From positions 310,001 through 374,000 of the forward strand of contig NZ_QUOK01000004.1 of assembly GCF_003390325.1 (NCBI RefSeq): a DNA stretch of 64,000 bases, in the 5' to 3' direction. How positions within the stretch are numbered: position 1 is the first letter of the stretch; the number at the start of each line of letters is the position of its first letter. Source of the stretch: Rhodohalobacter sp. SW132 (GTDB lineage Bacteria; Bacteroidota; Rhodothermia; Balneolales; Balneolaceae). Positions 27,079 through 35,519 of the stretch are shown here, one piece after another. The notes under the pieces are model-generated. The model was given only the letters and a program-made list of their open reading frames with translations. It searched no databases and was not told where the DNA came from. Made by a program: the position numbers and the translations under genes.

Positions 27079-27854
27079 AGTGTTACCCTGTAACTAATTC
27101 CGCCGGCAGGGTTTTTCAATTCCATAAGGCCGGCCATAAGCTGTACCCGGTTCAATATCAGCAGCTTTGCGGCTGCATTCCAGCGGAATGAATCATTTTC
27201 GGCCATTATTTCAAACCAGGGCAGAGCTTGATGTGATAGTGACATCCCCCCGAATAAGCCGTCATATACCTGTGTAGCTTCATTAAACAGGTCAAATGCG
27301 TAACCCGCATGCAGGGCGGCTCTAAACCCGGCGGCGGAGAAGTGCTTAGTAGTGACAAGGTAGTTTGCACCAAAATATTTATTTGCGGCAACATCAAACG
27401 CCTGCCCCGGGTCATGAACTCCAAACAATAGTGCGGGGCGATAGCCGGACTCCCGTATAATAAGCACACGCGCTGCAACCATCCGGTCCATAAACGGTCC
27501 GCTGGTTCGTGAGCTTCGGTCAACTCCCAGCAAATAGGTGTATCGGAACATCAGCTCAATTCGCGGCAGGAAGGTCAGCGTCGCGAACCCATACCTGTTA
27601 TCATGTAACCCTCTGCCGTACAGGCTGTATTTCGCGGGTATCTGATGGACACCCGCCATGAACGTCCTGTCGGACATCATTTCCGCCGTCGGTATATGGA
27701 AAAGCCCGGTAGTTCCTGTTAGTGATTGTGCGGATACCCGCCCGGTAAACTGTAAGAATACCATTAAGAATAGAATTGCCGGCAGACGGTAAAAGCCTGT
27801 TATATATAAAGATTTATAAAACGGGGAAAGTACTCGTTTTATCCCGGACAGCAT
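27075..27854 (-). CDS. YjbH-like outer membrane protein, N-terminal half
   Basis: Exported 259-residue protein with a signal peptide (LPAILFLMVFLQFTGRVSAQ). It matches the N-terminal part of YjbH: GTTGLFHIPTAEMMSDRTF, then barrel strands PAKYSLYGRGLHDNRYGFATLTFLPRIELMFRYTY and LFGVHDPGQAFDVAANKYF. It ends with an ATGA overlap into the gene for the second half. The N-terminal barrel alone is known in other species as a shorter YjbH-domain protein, so it may be functional alone or as one of two partner barrels. Upstream there are about 500 bases of repeats, so it begins its own transcription unit or depends on a promoter close to 27854. Confidence 0.78.
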   Translation of the reverse strand: MLSGIKRVLSPFYKSLYITGFYRLPAILFLMVFLQFTGRVSAQSLTGTTGLFHIPTAEMMSDRTFMAGVHQIPAKYSLYGRGLHDNRYGFATLTFLPRIELMFRYTYLLGVDRSSRTSGPFMDRMVAARVLIIRESGYRPALLFGVHDPGQAFDVAANKYFGANYLVTTKHFSAAGFRAALHAGYAFDLFNEATQVYDGLFGGMSLSHQALPWFEIMAENDSFRWNAAAKLLILNRVQLMAGLMELKNPAGGISYRVTL

Positions 27855-27920
27855 CTGCAGGTTTAAAATTTAAAAGTAGTGAGGGTTGTGAGTATAAAGA
27901 AAAAATTGTGATCATGCTTG

Positions 27921-28310
27921 TGCCTTCGAACAGCTATGTGGAAATCTCGCAACGGCGCGACGGCGCGGTGTGTTTTGGGGGATAATAGATGAGAATGGTC
28001 TTTTTGCCTTCGAGTAACTGTGTGGGATTCTCGCAACGGCGTTAAGGCGCAGAGTGTGGGCCCTCGCAACGGCGCGGTGTGTTTTGGGGGATGCGAGATG
28101 AGAATAGCCTTTTTGCCTTCGAGTAACTATGTGGGTAGCTCGCAACGGCGCTAAGGCGCAGAGTGTAGGCCCTAGTAGTGGCGCGGTGTGTTAGCTTGGG
28201 GGATCATAGATGAGAATGGCCTTATCGCCTTTGAGTAACTGTGTGGGTTTCTCGCAACGGCGCTAAGGCGCAGTGTGTAGGCCCTCACAACGGCGTTAAG
28301 GCGCAGAGTG
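27921..28310. repeat. Four imperfect tandem repeats of 84-111 bp
   Basis: Units begin near 27921, 28005, 28114 and 28225 with TGCCTTCGAGTAACTGTG or a close variant, and contain CTCGCAACGGCG, TTAAGGCGCAGAG, GCGCGGTGTGTT and GATGAGAATGG. The first unit lacks about 30 bases in the middle. The frames across this stretch are repeat shadows, so I call no gene between 27855 and 28369. Confidence 0.8.
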
Positions 28311-28369
28311 GGTTTAAGGTGGGCTGGATTAAAAAAAGTTACACATTAAAACTGCCTCTTCGTATTCCC

Positions 28370-29566
28370 TTAAGAGCCACCAGAGTTGTGGCAATCTTTA
28401 AGTATGGTGCGAAACTGTATCGGTTTTTCCTGAACTTCTGAATGTTCAATTTCTGTTTTTGAGGGCAATTCCCGAACTGTAAACTCTCGTATTTTATTTC
28501 TGACCTCAATAGTAACTTTTTTAAATGGAACTCCTTTAAATGTTTTATCAAGAGTATAGGTCTGGCCTGAAAGTTTGGAGGCAAGATTTGAATGTTGCTG
28601 CGCAAGAGTCTTAGCATCACCTGACTCCAGTGTGTATGATACCGTTACATCTTCCTCGCAGCCGCCTTGTTCTACAACTTTGAAGTCGGTCCAGCTTACA
28701 CTTTGCCGCACCTGCAGGTTAGCAACGACCGCATAATTCTGTAAGCCCGGTGCTTTGGCACGCATCTGCCGGCCGCGTGAACCTTTATTCTGCATTTCAT
28801 TCGAACCAGATACGCTACTCTCCACTATCTCAAGCGGTATATTGCCGGGCTGAAGGGTGTACGTCAATTCCCCGGCGTACTCGCTGGCAATTTGCATTGG
28901 AATTTCGATAGATACCGATTCATTTAATTCCCCAATACCATTGTCAAAAATGATATAACTCTGAACCGTACCTTCATACGTTTCATCAATATCAGTTGGT
29001 ATAATCCGGTTAGCAGAAATTTGTACGTGGCCGGTTTCATCAGCCAGGCTTGAAGGCAAAGCATAGGGTGAAAATGACAGGGTAATCGGCTCCCCGAAAA
29101 TTTCATTCTCTACAGATGGTGCTGTGCGAATGATCCCGCCTTCGCGGTAATCAATTACCTGGGTATCGGCACGCTGTTGTAAAACCAGGCTTACTTCATC
29201 ATAATGGCTGGTGACATCTTTCCCAGGTAAATCAACTGTAATATCTGTTTCAGCATCAAGATAACCTTCCTTTTTAACGGTAATTTTGTAGGTGCCATCC
29301 TGGAGATTGTCCAGGGCAAACGTCGATTTTGTTACACCGGATTGATGGTGTGATACAGGGCCTTCAATGTCCAGCGTATATCCCGTTATGGAATTTTCAT
29401 TAACATCAACCACATTAATCAGTAATTGTTGTTCATTTTCAATTTCCTGCCCGGGCAAGTCATATGAATTCCAGTCGCTGCAGGAAGAAAAAACTGAAAT
29501 GAGCAGTATGAGAAAAATTGGAGAGTTGTAGTATTTCCTGTACTTCTCTTTAAATGATGAACTCAT
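28370..29566 (-). CDS. Lipoprotein with carboxypeptidase-regulatory-like domain, function unknown
   Basis: Predicted lipoprotein of 398 residues. The signal ends in LISVFSSC, a good lipobox. Residues ~45-125 are a beta-sandwich of the carboxypeptidase-regulatory type (INVVDVNENSITGYTLDIEGP, ALDNLQDGTYKITVKKEGY). After ~140 the protein is beta-rich with no family I can name; it has a region rich in Ser/Asn/Gly around 250. The last ~80 residues have VTIEVRNKIREFTVRELP. It lies between the tandem repeat stretch and the 2-epimerase gene, in the polysaccharide locus, but no motif ties it to sugar chemistry. The start at 29566 fits the signal peptide. Surface location is likely; role unknown. Confidence 0.75.
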   Translation of the reverse strand: MSSSFKEKYRKYYNSPIFLILLISVFSSCSDWNSYDLPGQEIENEQQLLINVVDVNENSITGYTLDIEGPVSHHQSGVTKSTFALDNLQDGTYKITVKKEGYLDAETDITVDLPGKDVTSHYDEVSLVLQQRADTQVIDYREGGIIRTAPSVENEIFGEPITLSFSPYALPSSLADETGHVQISANRIIPTDIDETYEGTVQSYIIFDNGIGELNESVSIEIPMQIASEYAGELTYTLQPGNIPLEIVESSVSGSNEMQNKGSRGRQMRAKAPGLQNYAVVANLQVRQSVSWTDFKVVEQGGCEEDVTVSYTLESGDAKTLAQQHSNLASKLSGQTYTLDKTFKGVPFKKVTIEVRNKIREFTVRELPSKTEIEHSEVQEKPIQFRTILKDCHNSGGS

Positions 29567-29979
29567 GACGTATGAATTAGTAGTTTATATATGATCTGAC
29601 TTGTACCCGGCCTGTTTATGTTCAAATGTTATATTGAAGATAATGTTGAATCCATGCTTTACTCAGTAATAATGCGGATTGAATTCAGACCCAAAAGCTA
29701 CTCAATACTGGTTACAGGAAATGCTTGTTATTTTAAACCTGACTTCATCGAATTAACTTCCCTTCCTGCAAAAATAGTACCTGCCAGTTATTTTGTACCC
29801 CGGAATTTCTAAAAATAACATCAGTATAGCATAGAATTTTCTCCATACTTTAGACCACATATATAATAAAAATTACACTTATTAATACAAATTAATTTTT
29901 AAAAAGTAATTTATTTGTTTTACCCCCATCTGCTTATCCCAGACTGTGAAATGCCCATGGTACAACTGCGGGGGCGTTC
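29567..29979. other. AT-rich intergenic stretch, nothing visible
   Basis: Between the epimerase stop and the lipoprotein start. No gene, repeat or clear hairpin stands out. Confidence 0.4.
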
Positions 29980-31020
29980 TCAACGTGAGCGCCAGCGAAC
30001 AATCTCCTCAACCATCCGTTTCGCTACATTCTTCCCATACAGATCAGGCCTCACTTTCTTAGGAGTAAAATCCATGATCTTGCCTGCAACGTTCTCATCC
30101 TCTGCATCCAGGAGCATATTCCATTCTGCCTCTACCGTTTCCACCCACTCTGTTTCCGGGCGAATGGTGATACACGGTTTTCCGGCAAGGTAGGCCTCCT
30201 TCTGTAACCCCCCGGAATCCGTAATGACCTTTTCGCACCCTTTAAGCAGTTTTTGAAATTCAAGATATCCCTGGGGCGGACTTAGCTTAATGTTATCCGG
30301 AACCTGGATACTGTTTTTATCGATTATATTCTCTGTACGCGGGTGAACAGGGAACTTCACCTCACGGTCCAGCTCCGACAGCATGTTAAGCAATTTCTGA
30401 AGCTTTTCAGGATCATCAACGGTGTAGGGCCGGTGCAGTGTCAGCAGGTAATATTCAGTTTCGGGCAGATGATCTCCGAGGATATTGTTGTGCACATATT
30501 CAAAGGTATCGGCCATGATATCCCCGGTGAGGATGGTACGGTCTTTTAACCCTTCCCTTTCCAAATGCTTAACCGCCTCCGGGGTGGGCGCAAACAGCAG
30601 GTCTGCGGTATGGTCGGCTACCACGCGGTTGATCTCCTCCGGCATGGAGCGGTTGAAACTTCGTAAACCGGCTTCGATATGCAGCGACGGCACTTCCATT
30701 TTTGATGCTGCCAGGCAGGCCGCCAGCGTAGAGTTGGTATCGCCGAAAGACAGGACCATGTCCGGTTTTATTTGCTCGATCTGCTCTTCAATCCCCTCCA
30801 GCATCTTTCCGGTCTGGGCTCCGTGTTTTCCGGAACCGATCTCTAAATTAATATCGGGCTCAGGAATATTGAGCTGCTCAAAAAACAGGTCCGACATCTC
30901 CGCGTCGTAATGCTGACCGGTATGGATGATAAACTCTTCATGATTTTTCCGAAGCTCGCGAGATAAAGGCCCTAACTTGATGAATTGTGGACGTGCGCCT
31001 ACGACTGAGATGATTTTCAT
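29980..31020 (-). CDS. UDP-N-acetylglucosamine 2-epimerase family (WecB/WbpI-like)
   Basis: Cytoplasmic 346-residue enzyme of the non-hydrolysing UDP-GlcNAc 2-epimerase family. All signature segments are visible: GARPQFIKLGP near the start, HTGQHYDAEMSDLFF, GDTNSTLAACLAA, HIEAGLRSFNRSMPEEINR, LFAPTPEAVKHL, HPRTENII, ITDSGGLQKEA and RPETEWVETVE. In the usual family it makes UDP-ManNAc; a WbpI-type variant acts on UDP-2,3-diacetamido-glucuronate. Because the same locus holds WbpB-, WbpD- and WbpE-like genes (44.2-47.1 kb), the WbpI role is attractive but cannot be settled from these motifs. It is transcribed on the minus strand; the nearest upstream genes are a toxin-antitoxin pair, so it may have its own promoter. 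Confidence 0.92.
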   Translation of the reverse strand: MKIISVVGARPQFIKLGPLSRELRKNHEEFIIHTGQHYDAEMSDLFFEQLNIPEPDINLEIGSGKHGAQTGKMLEGIEEQIEQIKPDMVLSFGDTNSTLAACLAASKMEVPSLHIEAGLRSFNRSMPEEINRVVADHTADLLFAPTPEAVKHLEREGLKDRTILTGDIMADTFEYVHNNILGDHLPETEYYLLTLHRPYTVDDPEKLQKLLNMLSELDREVKFPVHPRTENIIDKNSIQVPDNIKLSPPQGYLEFQKLLKGCEKVITDSGGLQKEAYLAGKPCITIRPETEWVETVEAEWNMLLDAEDENVAGKIMDFTPKKVRPDLYGKNVAKRMVEEIVRWRSR

Positions 31021-31064
31021 TGGTTCTGTCTTTGTGATTAATGGTTTTGAAATGGATGATTGAG

Positions 31065-31195
31065 TACCGCAGAATAACCAGCTAATAACCGCAGAGTTGC
31101 ACAGTGTTATCCGCAGAGGGTCACCGAGTTTCTATATTCCACAGTGCGACACTGTTGTGTACTCTGTGTCCCACTGTGGTTAATAACCACGGAGT
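31065..31195. repeat. Degenerate palindromic repeat of the ACCACAGAG/CTCTGTGGT type
   Basis: Imperfect member of the family seen more clearly at 45281-45376 and 46101-46196. It runs from ACCGCAGAATAACCAG through ACAGTGTTATCCGCAGAG to CTCTGTGTCCCACTGTGGTT, with several short sub-repeats. Confidence 0.65.
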
Positions 31196-31211
31196 TTTTA
31201 ACTTCTCAACC

Positions 31212-31523
31212 TTAAAGAAGTGATTTAAAAATTGTATTACTTCCGGGATCCATTCGGCTATGGTGGACAGTCAGGATATCAGCCTGATCATCATTTACTA
31301 AACGGTATATTATCCTGTAATATCCAAGAATAATTTCCCTTATTGAATCATCATCAATTTCGGGAACGATCCTGCCCGCCCTGATTTGGCTCTCAAGTAC
31401 TTTTACAGCCTTAAAAAACCTCTCCGTTTGAATGGAAGCATATACACGGGAATCTTTTGCTATATATTCAGCGATCTGGTCAATATCGTTAATAGATTGA
31501 GGCGTCCACCTTACCCGAGCCAT
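31212..31523 (-). CDS. RelE/ParE family toxin
   Basis: 103-residue basic protein of the RelE/ParE superfamily: MARVRWTPQSINDIDQIAEYIAKDS opening helices, AVKVLESQIRAGRIVPEIDD, then the strand pair REIILGYYRIIYRLVNDDQADILTVHHSRM. This resembles ParE-type plasmid stabilisation toxins, which act on gyrase or on mRNA depending on the subfamily. It overlaps the small upstream gene (31511-31705) by 13 bases, the standard antitoxin-first arrangement. The pair sits inside a polysaccharide locus between the 2-epimerase and a deacetylase and could have arrived by insertion. Confidence 0.85.
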   Translation of the reverse strand: MARVRWTPQSINDIDQIAEYIAKDSRVYASIQTERFFKAVKVLESQIRAGRIVPEIDDDSIREIILGYYRIIYRLVNDDQADILTVHHSRMDPGSNTIFKSLL

Positions 31524-31705
31524 TTACCGAGTTTTTGTTTTGCTTCTTCGGTGCTTACTGTTTTCTTATCCTTTGATTGCTGCAGGCCGGTTTCAATTTT
31601 TTCAATCACCAATAACCGCTCAAACAGCTCATCAACCGAAAACTGGTCCGGCAGCTGTTCAAGGCCCTGAATTACACTTTTTTTGGAAATCATATCTATA
31701 CTCAT
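31511..31705 (-). CDS. Putative antitoxin of the ParE-like toxin
   Basis: 64-residue acidic helical protein (MSIDMISKKSVIQGLEQLPDQ, then KQKLGKWLG at the end) whose stop lies inside the toxin gene. The arrangement and size mark it as the partner antitoxin. It resembles small addiction-module proteins of unknown fold more than Phd or ParD. The ATG at 31705 is preferred to one seventeen codons upstream because the shorter form begins a compact helix; no ribosome-binding site decides it. It presumably binds the toxin and autoregulates the pair. Confidence 0.7.
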   Translation of the reverse strand: MSIDMISKKSVIQGLEQLPDQFSVDELFERLLVIEKIETGLQQSKDKKTVSTEEAKQKLGKWLG

Positions 31706-31850
31706 TTTTTCAAAAATATATCGAATAAAATCAAAACCTGCAGGATGTATTACCATTCAAATACCGTACAGGTTTAGGAGTTGAAAAGGAAGTTTATACG
31801 TTTATATAGCCAAGATTAACATTAAACCCATGAGCATTCCAATATAGTTT

Positions 31851-31977
31851 ATGCGTTTATTCATTCACTTCGTGAATTTGTTTATCCGTTTATGAACACC
31901 TAACTACATAAACTTATAAACGGATAAACCCTTAAACCTTTCAACTGATAAACTTATAAACTAATCAACCCATAAAC
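31851..31977. repeat. Low-complexity ATAAAC repeats with a 13-bp inverted repeat
   Basis: TTTATCCGTTTAT at 31881-31893 pairs perfectly with ATAAACGGATAAA at 31916-31928. Around it the words ATAAAC and TTATAAAC recur up to the deacetylase stop at 31978. Confidence 0.7.
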
Positions 31978-32850
31978 TCATAAACCCTGAAACCTCACAA
32001 TCCCTGCTTTTACAATATTCTTAAAATTCTGCCACACCAACTCCTGAGTCCATAAAACCGGATTATCCGTCCACCGCTGGGGATGAAAATTCATCATAAT
32101 CTGGTTGGGGAGTTTGCCGGATTTGCAAGCGTTGATAATGTCCTTAGTCGATCGAAATGAATACTTTTTTGATAGTGAAAGTTTTGAGTTTTTAGTGTTG
32201 GGTGTTGAGTGTTCGCTCTCTCTCCCACTCTCCCCCTCACTCCCTCTCCCACTCTCCCCTTCACCCAATCTCTCCGTCACAGGCACCTTGTCCCTAATGC
32301 TAACCCCCTCCCCGTCCCACCTCCTTCCGGTATCTGTCAAATACAGCACTTTCGAAAAATCGAGATCGAAGTAGGGTTCCGCAATAATTCCTAATTCACG
32401 ATAATCGTACTTCTTCCAAACTTCTTTGTTGTCGTACGGCGAACGCGGGCTGCCGTGCATGCAGATGGTTTGTACGTCTGCGACCTCCCGAAGCTGCGCC
32501 AGGTGCTTTTTTGCCAGCCCGTACGCCTTGTCCACATCCCCCTTGGCGAAGTCCATATCTTCGTAGTGATAGCCGATTTCGTGGCCCATGGATGCGATTT
32601 CCCTTATTACCCCATCATCGAACGACTGCGGCACCATCCGGAAATAGTAGGTTCCTTGTATTCCGTTCTCATGCTGAATTTTAGCAAACTGAAGAGAATG
32701 TTCTTTTCGAGCATCTACGTCGTGGCGTAGGAGGATTACTTTTTTTTCAGGTTGTTCTGTAAACTCGCGATAAGTTTGGAAGCCATAACCTACTTCAATA
32801 AAGCTTATAAGAAGTTTCTTATAAATTGATACCGTAAAATCTTTTTTCAC
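31978..32850 (-). CDS. Polysaccharide deacetylase-like protein with an in-frame low-complexity insert
   Basis: Cytoplasmic or secreted 290-residue NodB-like enzyme. Motif 1 RHDVD is at 42-46 and the second, GHEIGYHYED, at 89-98; MHGSPRSPYD at 131-140 is another conserved stretch. It should remove an acetyl or similar group from a sugar residue of the polymer. Residues ~191-226 (TERLGEGESGRGSEGE... TPNTKNSKL) form a low-complexity insert that looks like translated intergenic repeat DNA, between VSIRDKVP and the conserved NIINACKSGK region. The GTG start at 32850 overlaps the stop of the upstream acyltransferase gene as GTGA, which supports this start and coupled translation. Substrate unknown. 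Confidence 0.8.
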   Translation of the reverse strand: MKKDFTVSIYKKLLISFIEVGYGFQTYREFTEQPEKKVILLRHDVDARKEHSLQFAKIQHENGIQGTYYFRMVPQSFDDGVIREIASMGHEIGYHYEDMDFAKGDVDKAYGLAKKHLAQLREVADVQTICMHGSPRSPYDNKEVWKKYDYRELGIIAEPYFDLDFSKVLYLTDTGRRWDGEGVSIRDKVPVTERLGEGESGRGSEGESGRESEHSTPNTKNSKLSLSKKYSFRSTKDIINACKSGKLPNQIMMNFHPQRWTDNPVLWTQELVWQNFKNIVKAGIVRFQGL

Positions 32851-33326
32851 TTCTCAAACGTTTTGATCACTTTTGCCGGCATTCCTACCGCAACTGAATA
32901 ATCCGGTATGTCTTTCGTAACGACTGCCCCTGCACCGATAACTGCCCCTTTTCCAATTGTTACTCCCGGCATGATGATCGCACCAATCCCAATGTGTGCT
33001 CCATCTTTAATTTTAACACCTGCCACTTTTAGAGGGCACTCCATAACAGGTTTATCTATTTCATAAAATTTTAGATCGCGCTGATGGCATAATATCATAA
33101 CCCCTCCTGTCACCCACACATTTTTACCAATCTCAATTAAGTCCGGATTTGAATCGTCAATTTGAACTGTCCTGTTAATTTTGGAACCTTTTCCAATTTT
33201 AACACCTCTCATTCTGTGCAGCATCGTAGTTATATGTGCCGGGAAGGTAAAGGGTATGATAACTGAGATTATCCGAATCCAGATACCTTTTACCACAGAA
33301 TTGAATGTACGTTCATTATTTGACAT
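32847..33326 (-). CDS. Hexapeptide-repeat acyltransferase (left-handed beta-helix)
   Basis: 159-residue trimeric acyltransferase of the LbH family. The isoleucine-rich hexapeptide repeats are clear from ~40 to the end ([85 protein letters not shown]). This is the typical ending of O-acetyl or N-acetyl transferases in polysaccharide loci. An N-terminal hydrophobic stretch (IRIISVIIPFTFPAHI) may be a membrane-associated or folding segment. It overlaps the next upstream gene by one base as TGATG and the downstream deacetylase as GTGA, so the three are translationally coupled. The sugar acceptor is unknown. Confidence 0.85.
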   Translation of the reverse strand: MSNNERTFNSVVKGIWIRIISVIIPFTFPAHITTMLHRMRGVKIGKGSKINRTVQIDDSNPDLIEIGKNVWVTGGVMILCHQRDLKFYEIDKPVMECPLKVAGVKIKDGAHIGIGAIIMPGVTIGKGAVIGAGAVVTKDIPDYSVAVGMPAKVIKTFEK

Positions 33327-34345
33327 CAGAGTTGGTTGATATAATTTAACAACTGCACATTGGGATCTTGAATAGATTTAAAATAAGATACTTTTCTCTC
33401 ATTCCATTCTGACTTTGATTCATCGTCCTCTAATAATTCAAATGCTTTATCCACTGCCATATCTATAGAACTAAAGTTATGCAACAGATTTAATTGATTT
33501 TCAAGAAATACAAAGTTGCTCATATCATCGGGTCCCACGAAAGAATTACAGCGTATTGCAGGTGTACCCAGTAAAGCGGCTTCAGTAGCCATAGATTGGG
33601 AGTCCCCCATATAGAGCGACGCGTGATGCATAAGCTGGTGCATAACATTTGGTGATGCACTGAATTTATTTCCTTCCAATTCAACTGGCAGCTTTTTTTC
33701 TGATGATATAATTACCCGCCCATACAATTCCAGTTTTTTTACCAATTCAATTTTTTCTTGGTCAGGCAGTCCGCTCTTTCCGATATCATGATTTGCCCCC
33801 CAGCCGATAAATCTTAAAAGAATTAATTTTTGATCCGGATTAATTCCATGCTTTGAAAGTATTTCAGGATTTGGTGTAAAGTAATCCGGGTGCAGGTAAC
33901 AGCTTTCAAAAAAGGTATCCAGCTTCACATGCTTCTTACCAAAATCCAGCTCAAAGCAATGCTGAGTTATTATAAGGTCCGATAACCTGGATACAAATTT
34001 ATTGGTCAGTGCCACAACTTCGGAATCCGGGGTTATAATTGTTTTATAACTGAATAATGGAGACAAAAACGCAGAGTAGGGAGAAGCTTTGCTGAATACC
34101 ACATCGGGTTTAAATGCACGAATAACTTTGGCAAATGCAGCCATTAACCCCACTGAATTGGTAAGCTTATTCACAATACCGGCTTTCACACCCCCGATTT
34201 TCACATATTCAACTCCTTCACTGATTAACAGTTCTTCAAGGATATCTTTTGCCTTGATGACAAATAAAAAATCATCAAACTTATGGTAGATATGCTTCAC
34301 CTGGTAATAATGCTTGGGGTGATGAAGTTCAAAGAGTACTTTCAT
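33326..34345 (-). CDS. DUF354 family protein, glycosyltransferase-like
   Basis: Cytoplasmic 339-residue protein of the DUF354 family, whose fold is close to the GT-B class. Recognisable parts are KVLFELHHPKHYYQVKHIYH, FKPDVVFSKASPYSAFLS, ITPDSEVVALTNKFVSRLSD and the C-terminal MGDSQSMATEAALLGTPAIRCNSFVG, which plays the nucleotide-binding role in related glycosyltransferases. Members appear in many surface polysaccharide clusters; their precise reactions have not been established to my knowledge. The gene lies between the ATP-grasp gene (20-base gap) and the acyltransferase (TGATG overlap). A sugar-transfer role is inferred. Confidence 0.8.
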   Translation of the reverse strand: MKVLFELHHPKHYYQVKHIYHKFDDFLFVIKAKDILEELLISEGVEYVKIGGVKAGIVNKLTNSVGLMAAFAKVIRAFKPDVVFSKASPYSAFLSPLFSYKTIITPDSEVVALTNKFVSRLSDLIITQHCFELDFGKKHVKLDTFFESCYLHPDYFTPNPEILSKHGINPDQKLILLRFIGWGANHDIGKSGLPDQEKIELVKKLELYGRVIISSEKKLPVELEGNKFSASPNVMHQLMHHASLYMGDSQSMATEAALLGTPAIRCNSFVGPDDMSNFVFLENQLNLLHNFSSIDMAVDKAFELLEDDESKSEWNERKVSYFKSIQDPNVQLLNYINQL

Positions 34346-34364
34346 GTAATAATCTAACTATCAT

Positions 34365-35519
34365 TTAACTACTTATTGAGTGAGGGTTAATTTTTTTTGT
34401 AATTAAACGAACAAACCCATCTATACTCTTTAAAAAGGTTACGATTATGTCTTTCTGTGAAATATCATTATGAATGACTTTGACGATATCACCATCTATC
34501 TTTGCAATATTCTTCTTACTCAATAGGGTATCTCTTTGATAAAGCCAGTCGTTAAAGATCCATTTATATGCTATTCCAGATTTGTATTCTTTAGTTTCTA
34601 CTTTTTTTCCTTTTGCCAAATTATAATAGTCCCAAGCTATTGATAAGCCAATTTTTTCAGAAAGTGCATATGAACCCCAAAACTTGGGATTGATCTCCAT
34701 CAGAACCAGCTCTCCTTCTGCCGTTTCTTTGAATTCTATCATCGCCACGCCATTCCATTCCAATGAGGTAAGAATCTTACGCCCAATTTTTTTTAATTCT
34801 TTATTGTTAGTACTGACCGCAAATGTGCTGGAGCCGCCGGTTACAGGGTACTCGTGTATTCGTCTATGTGTATAGTCGTATATACATTCTCCGTTTTTGT
34901 ACAATCCGTAATACCCCACTCCATGCCCTAAAATATATTCTTGAATAACCGGTGGTTGTATATTTCCTTCTTTATATCCATATCCCGTTAAGATTTCTTC
35001 AACCTCTTTTAAGCTATTGCAATATTTTACACCTGTTTCACCCACGTTTACAAATTTAAGAACCACCGGAAAAGAAAGTTCAGATAATCTTTCTGAAATT
35101 TTACTCAAATCATCTGACGTATCATAAATAGTTTTAGGGCACAGAATATTGATTGATTCCGCATATTTGAATGTCTTTCTCTTATTCTGAGCCAACCTGA
35201 CTTTCTCTTTTTCCGGAAGTAAAAACCGGGTCTTCGTTGTAAGTATTTCTCTGTTTTCAGAAACAAGATATACGCTTTTATTGCTAACCGGGATCAAAAC
35301 ATCCGGTTGATCTTTTTCTAATTGGCCTACCAACCGGTCCACATCTATTACCGCTTTAAATTGAAAACACACTTTATGTCTTAAAATCCTTGAAAAATAA
35401 AAGGGAGTAAGCTTTTTATTAAAATGAGCTTTGACCTTCAGGCCTCTTTCTGCCAGGCTTTTTGCAATTTCATACCCATGCTTGGTTTCACAGTCTGTTA
35501 CGATAACATCAAATTTCAT
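34365..35519 (-). CDS. ATP-grasp domain protein (carboxylate-amine ligase-like)
   Basis: Cytoplasmic 384-residue ATP-grasp enzyme that should join a carboxylate to an amine or similar nucleophile using ATP. Typical features: N-terminal Rossmann part (FDVIVTDCETKHGYEIAKSLAERGLKV), central KFVNVGETGVKYC and IQEYILGHGVGYYGLY for ATP binding, and the metal-binding EINPKFWGSYALSE near 270-285. The ATG at 35519 overlaps the upstream stop as ATGA, so I prefer it to a GTG two codons earlier. It is followed by the DUF354 gene. A second, unrelated ATP-grasp gene lies at 39223. Together they suggest amide- or amino-acid decoration of the polymer, which is inference. Confidence 0.85.
   Translation of the reverse strand: MKFDVIVTDCETKHGYEIAKSLAERGLKVKAHFNKKLTPFYFSRILRHKVCFQFKAVIDVDRLVGQLEKDQPDVLIPVSNKSVYLVSENREILTTKTRFLLPEKEKVRLAQNKRKTFKYAESINILCPKTIYDTSDDLSKISERLSELSFPVVLKFVNVGETGVKYCNSLKEVEEILTGYGYKEGNIQPPVIQEYILGHGVGYYGLYKNGECIYDYTHRRIHEYPVTGGSSTFAVSTNNKELKKIGRKILTSLEWNGVAMIEFKETAEGELVLMEINPKFWGSYALSEKIGLSIAWDYYNLAKGKKVETKEYKSGIAYKWIFNDWLYQRDTLLSKKNIAKIDGDIVKVIHNDISQKDIIVTFLKSIDGFVRLITKKINPHSISS

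Noticed and set aside
27863-28145. Open frames on both strands through the tandem repeats
   Set aside because: They follow the repeat period and code for repeated peptides; no start signal, no family.
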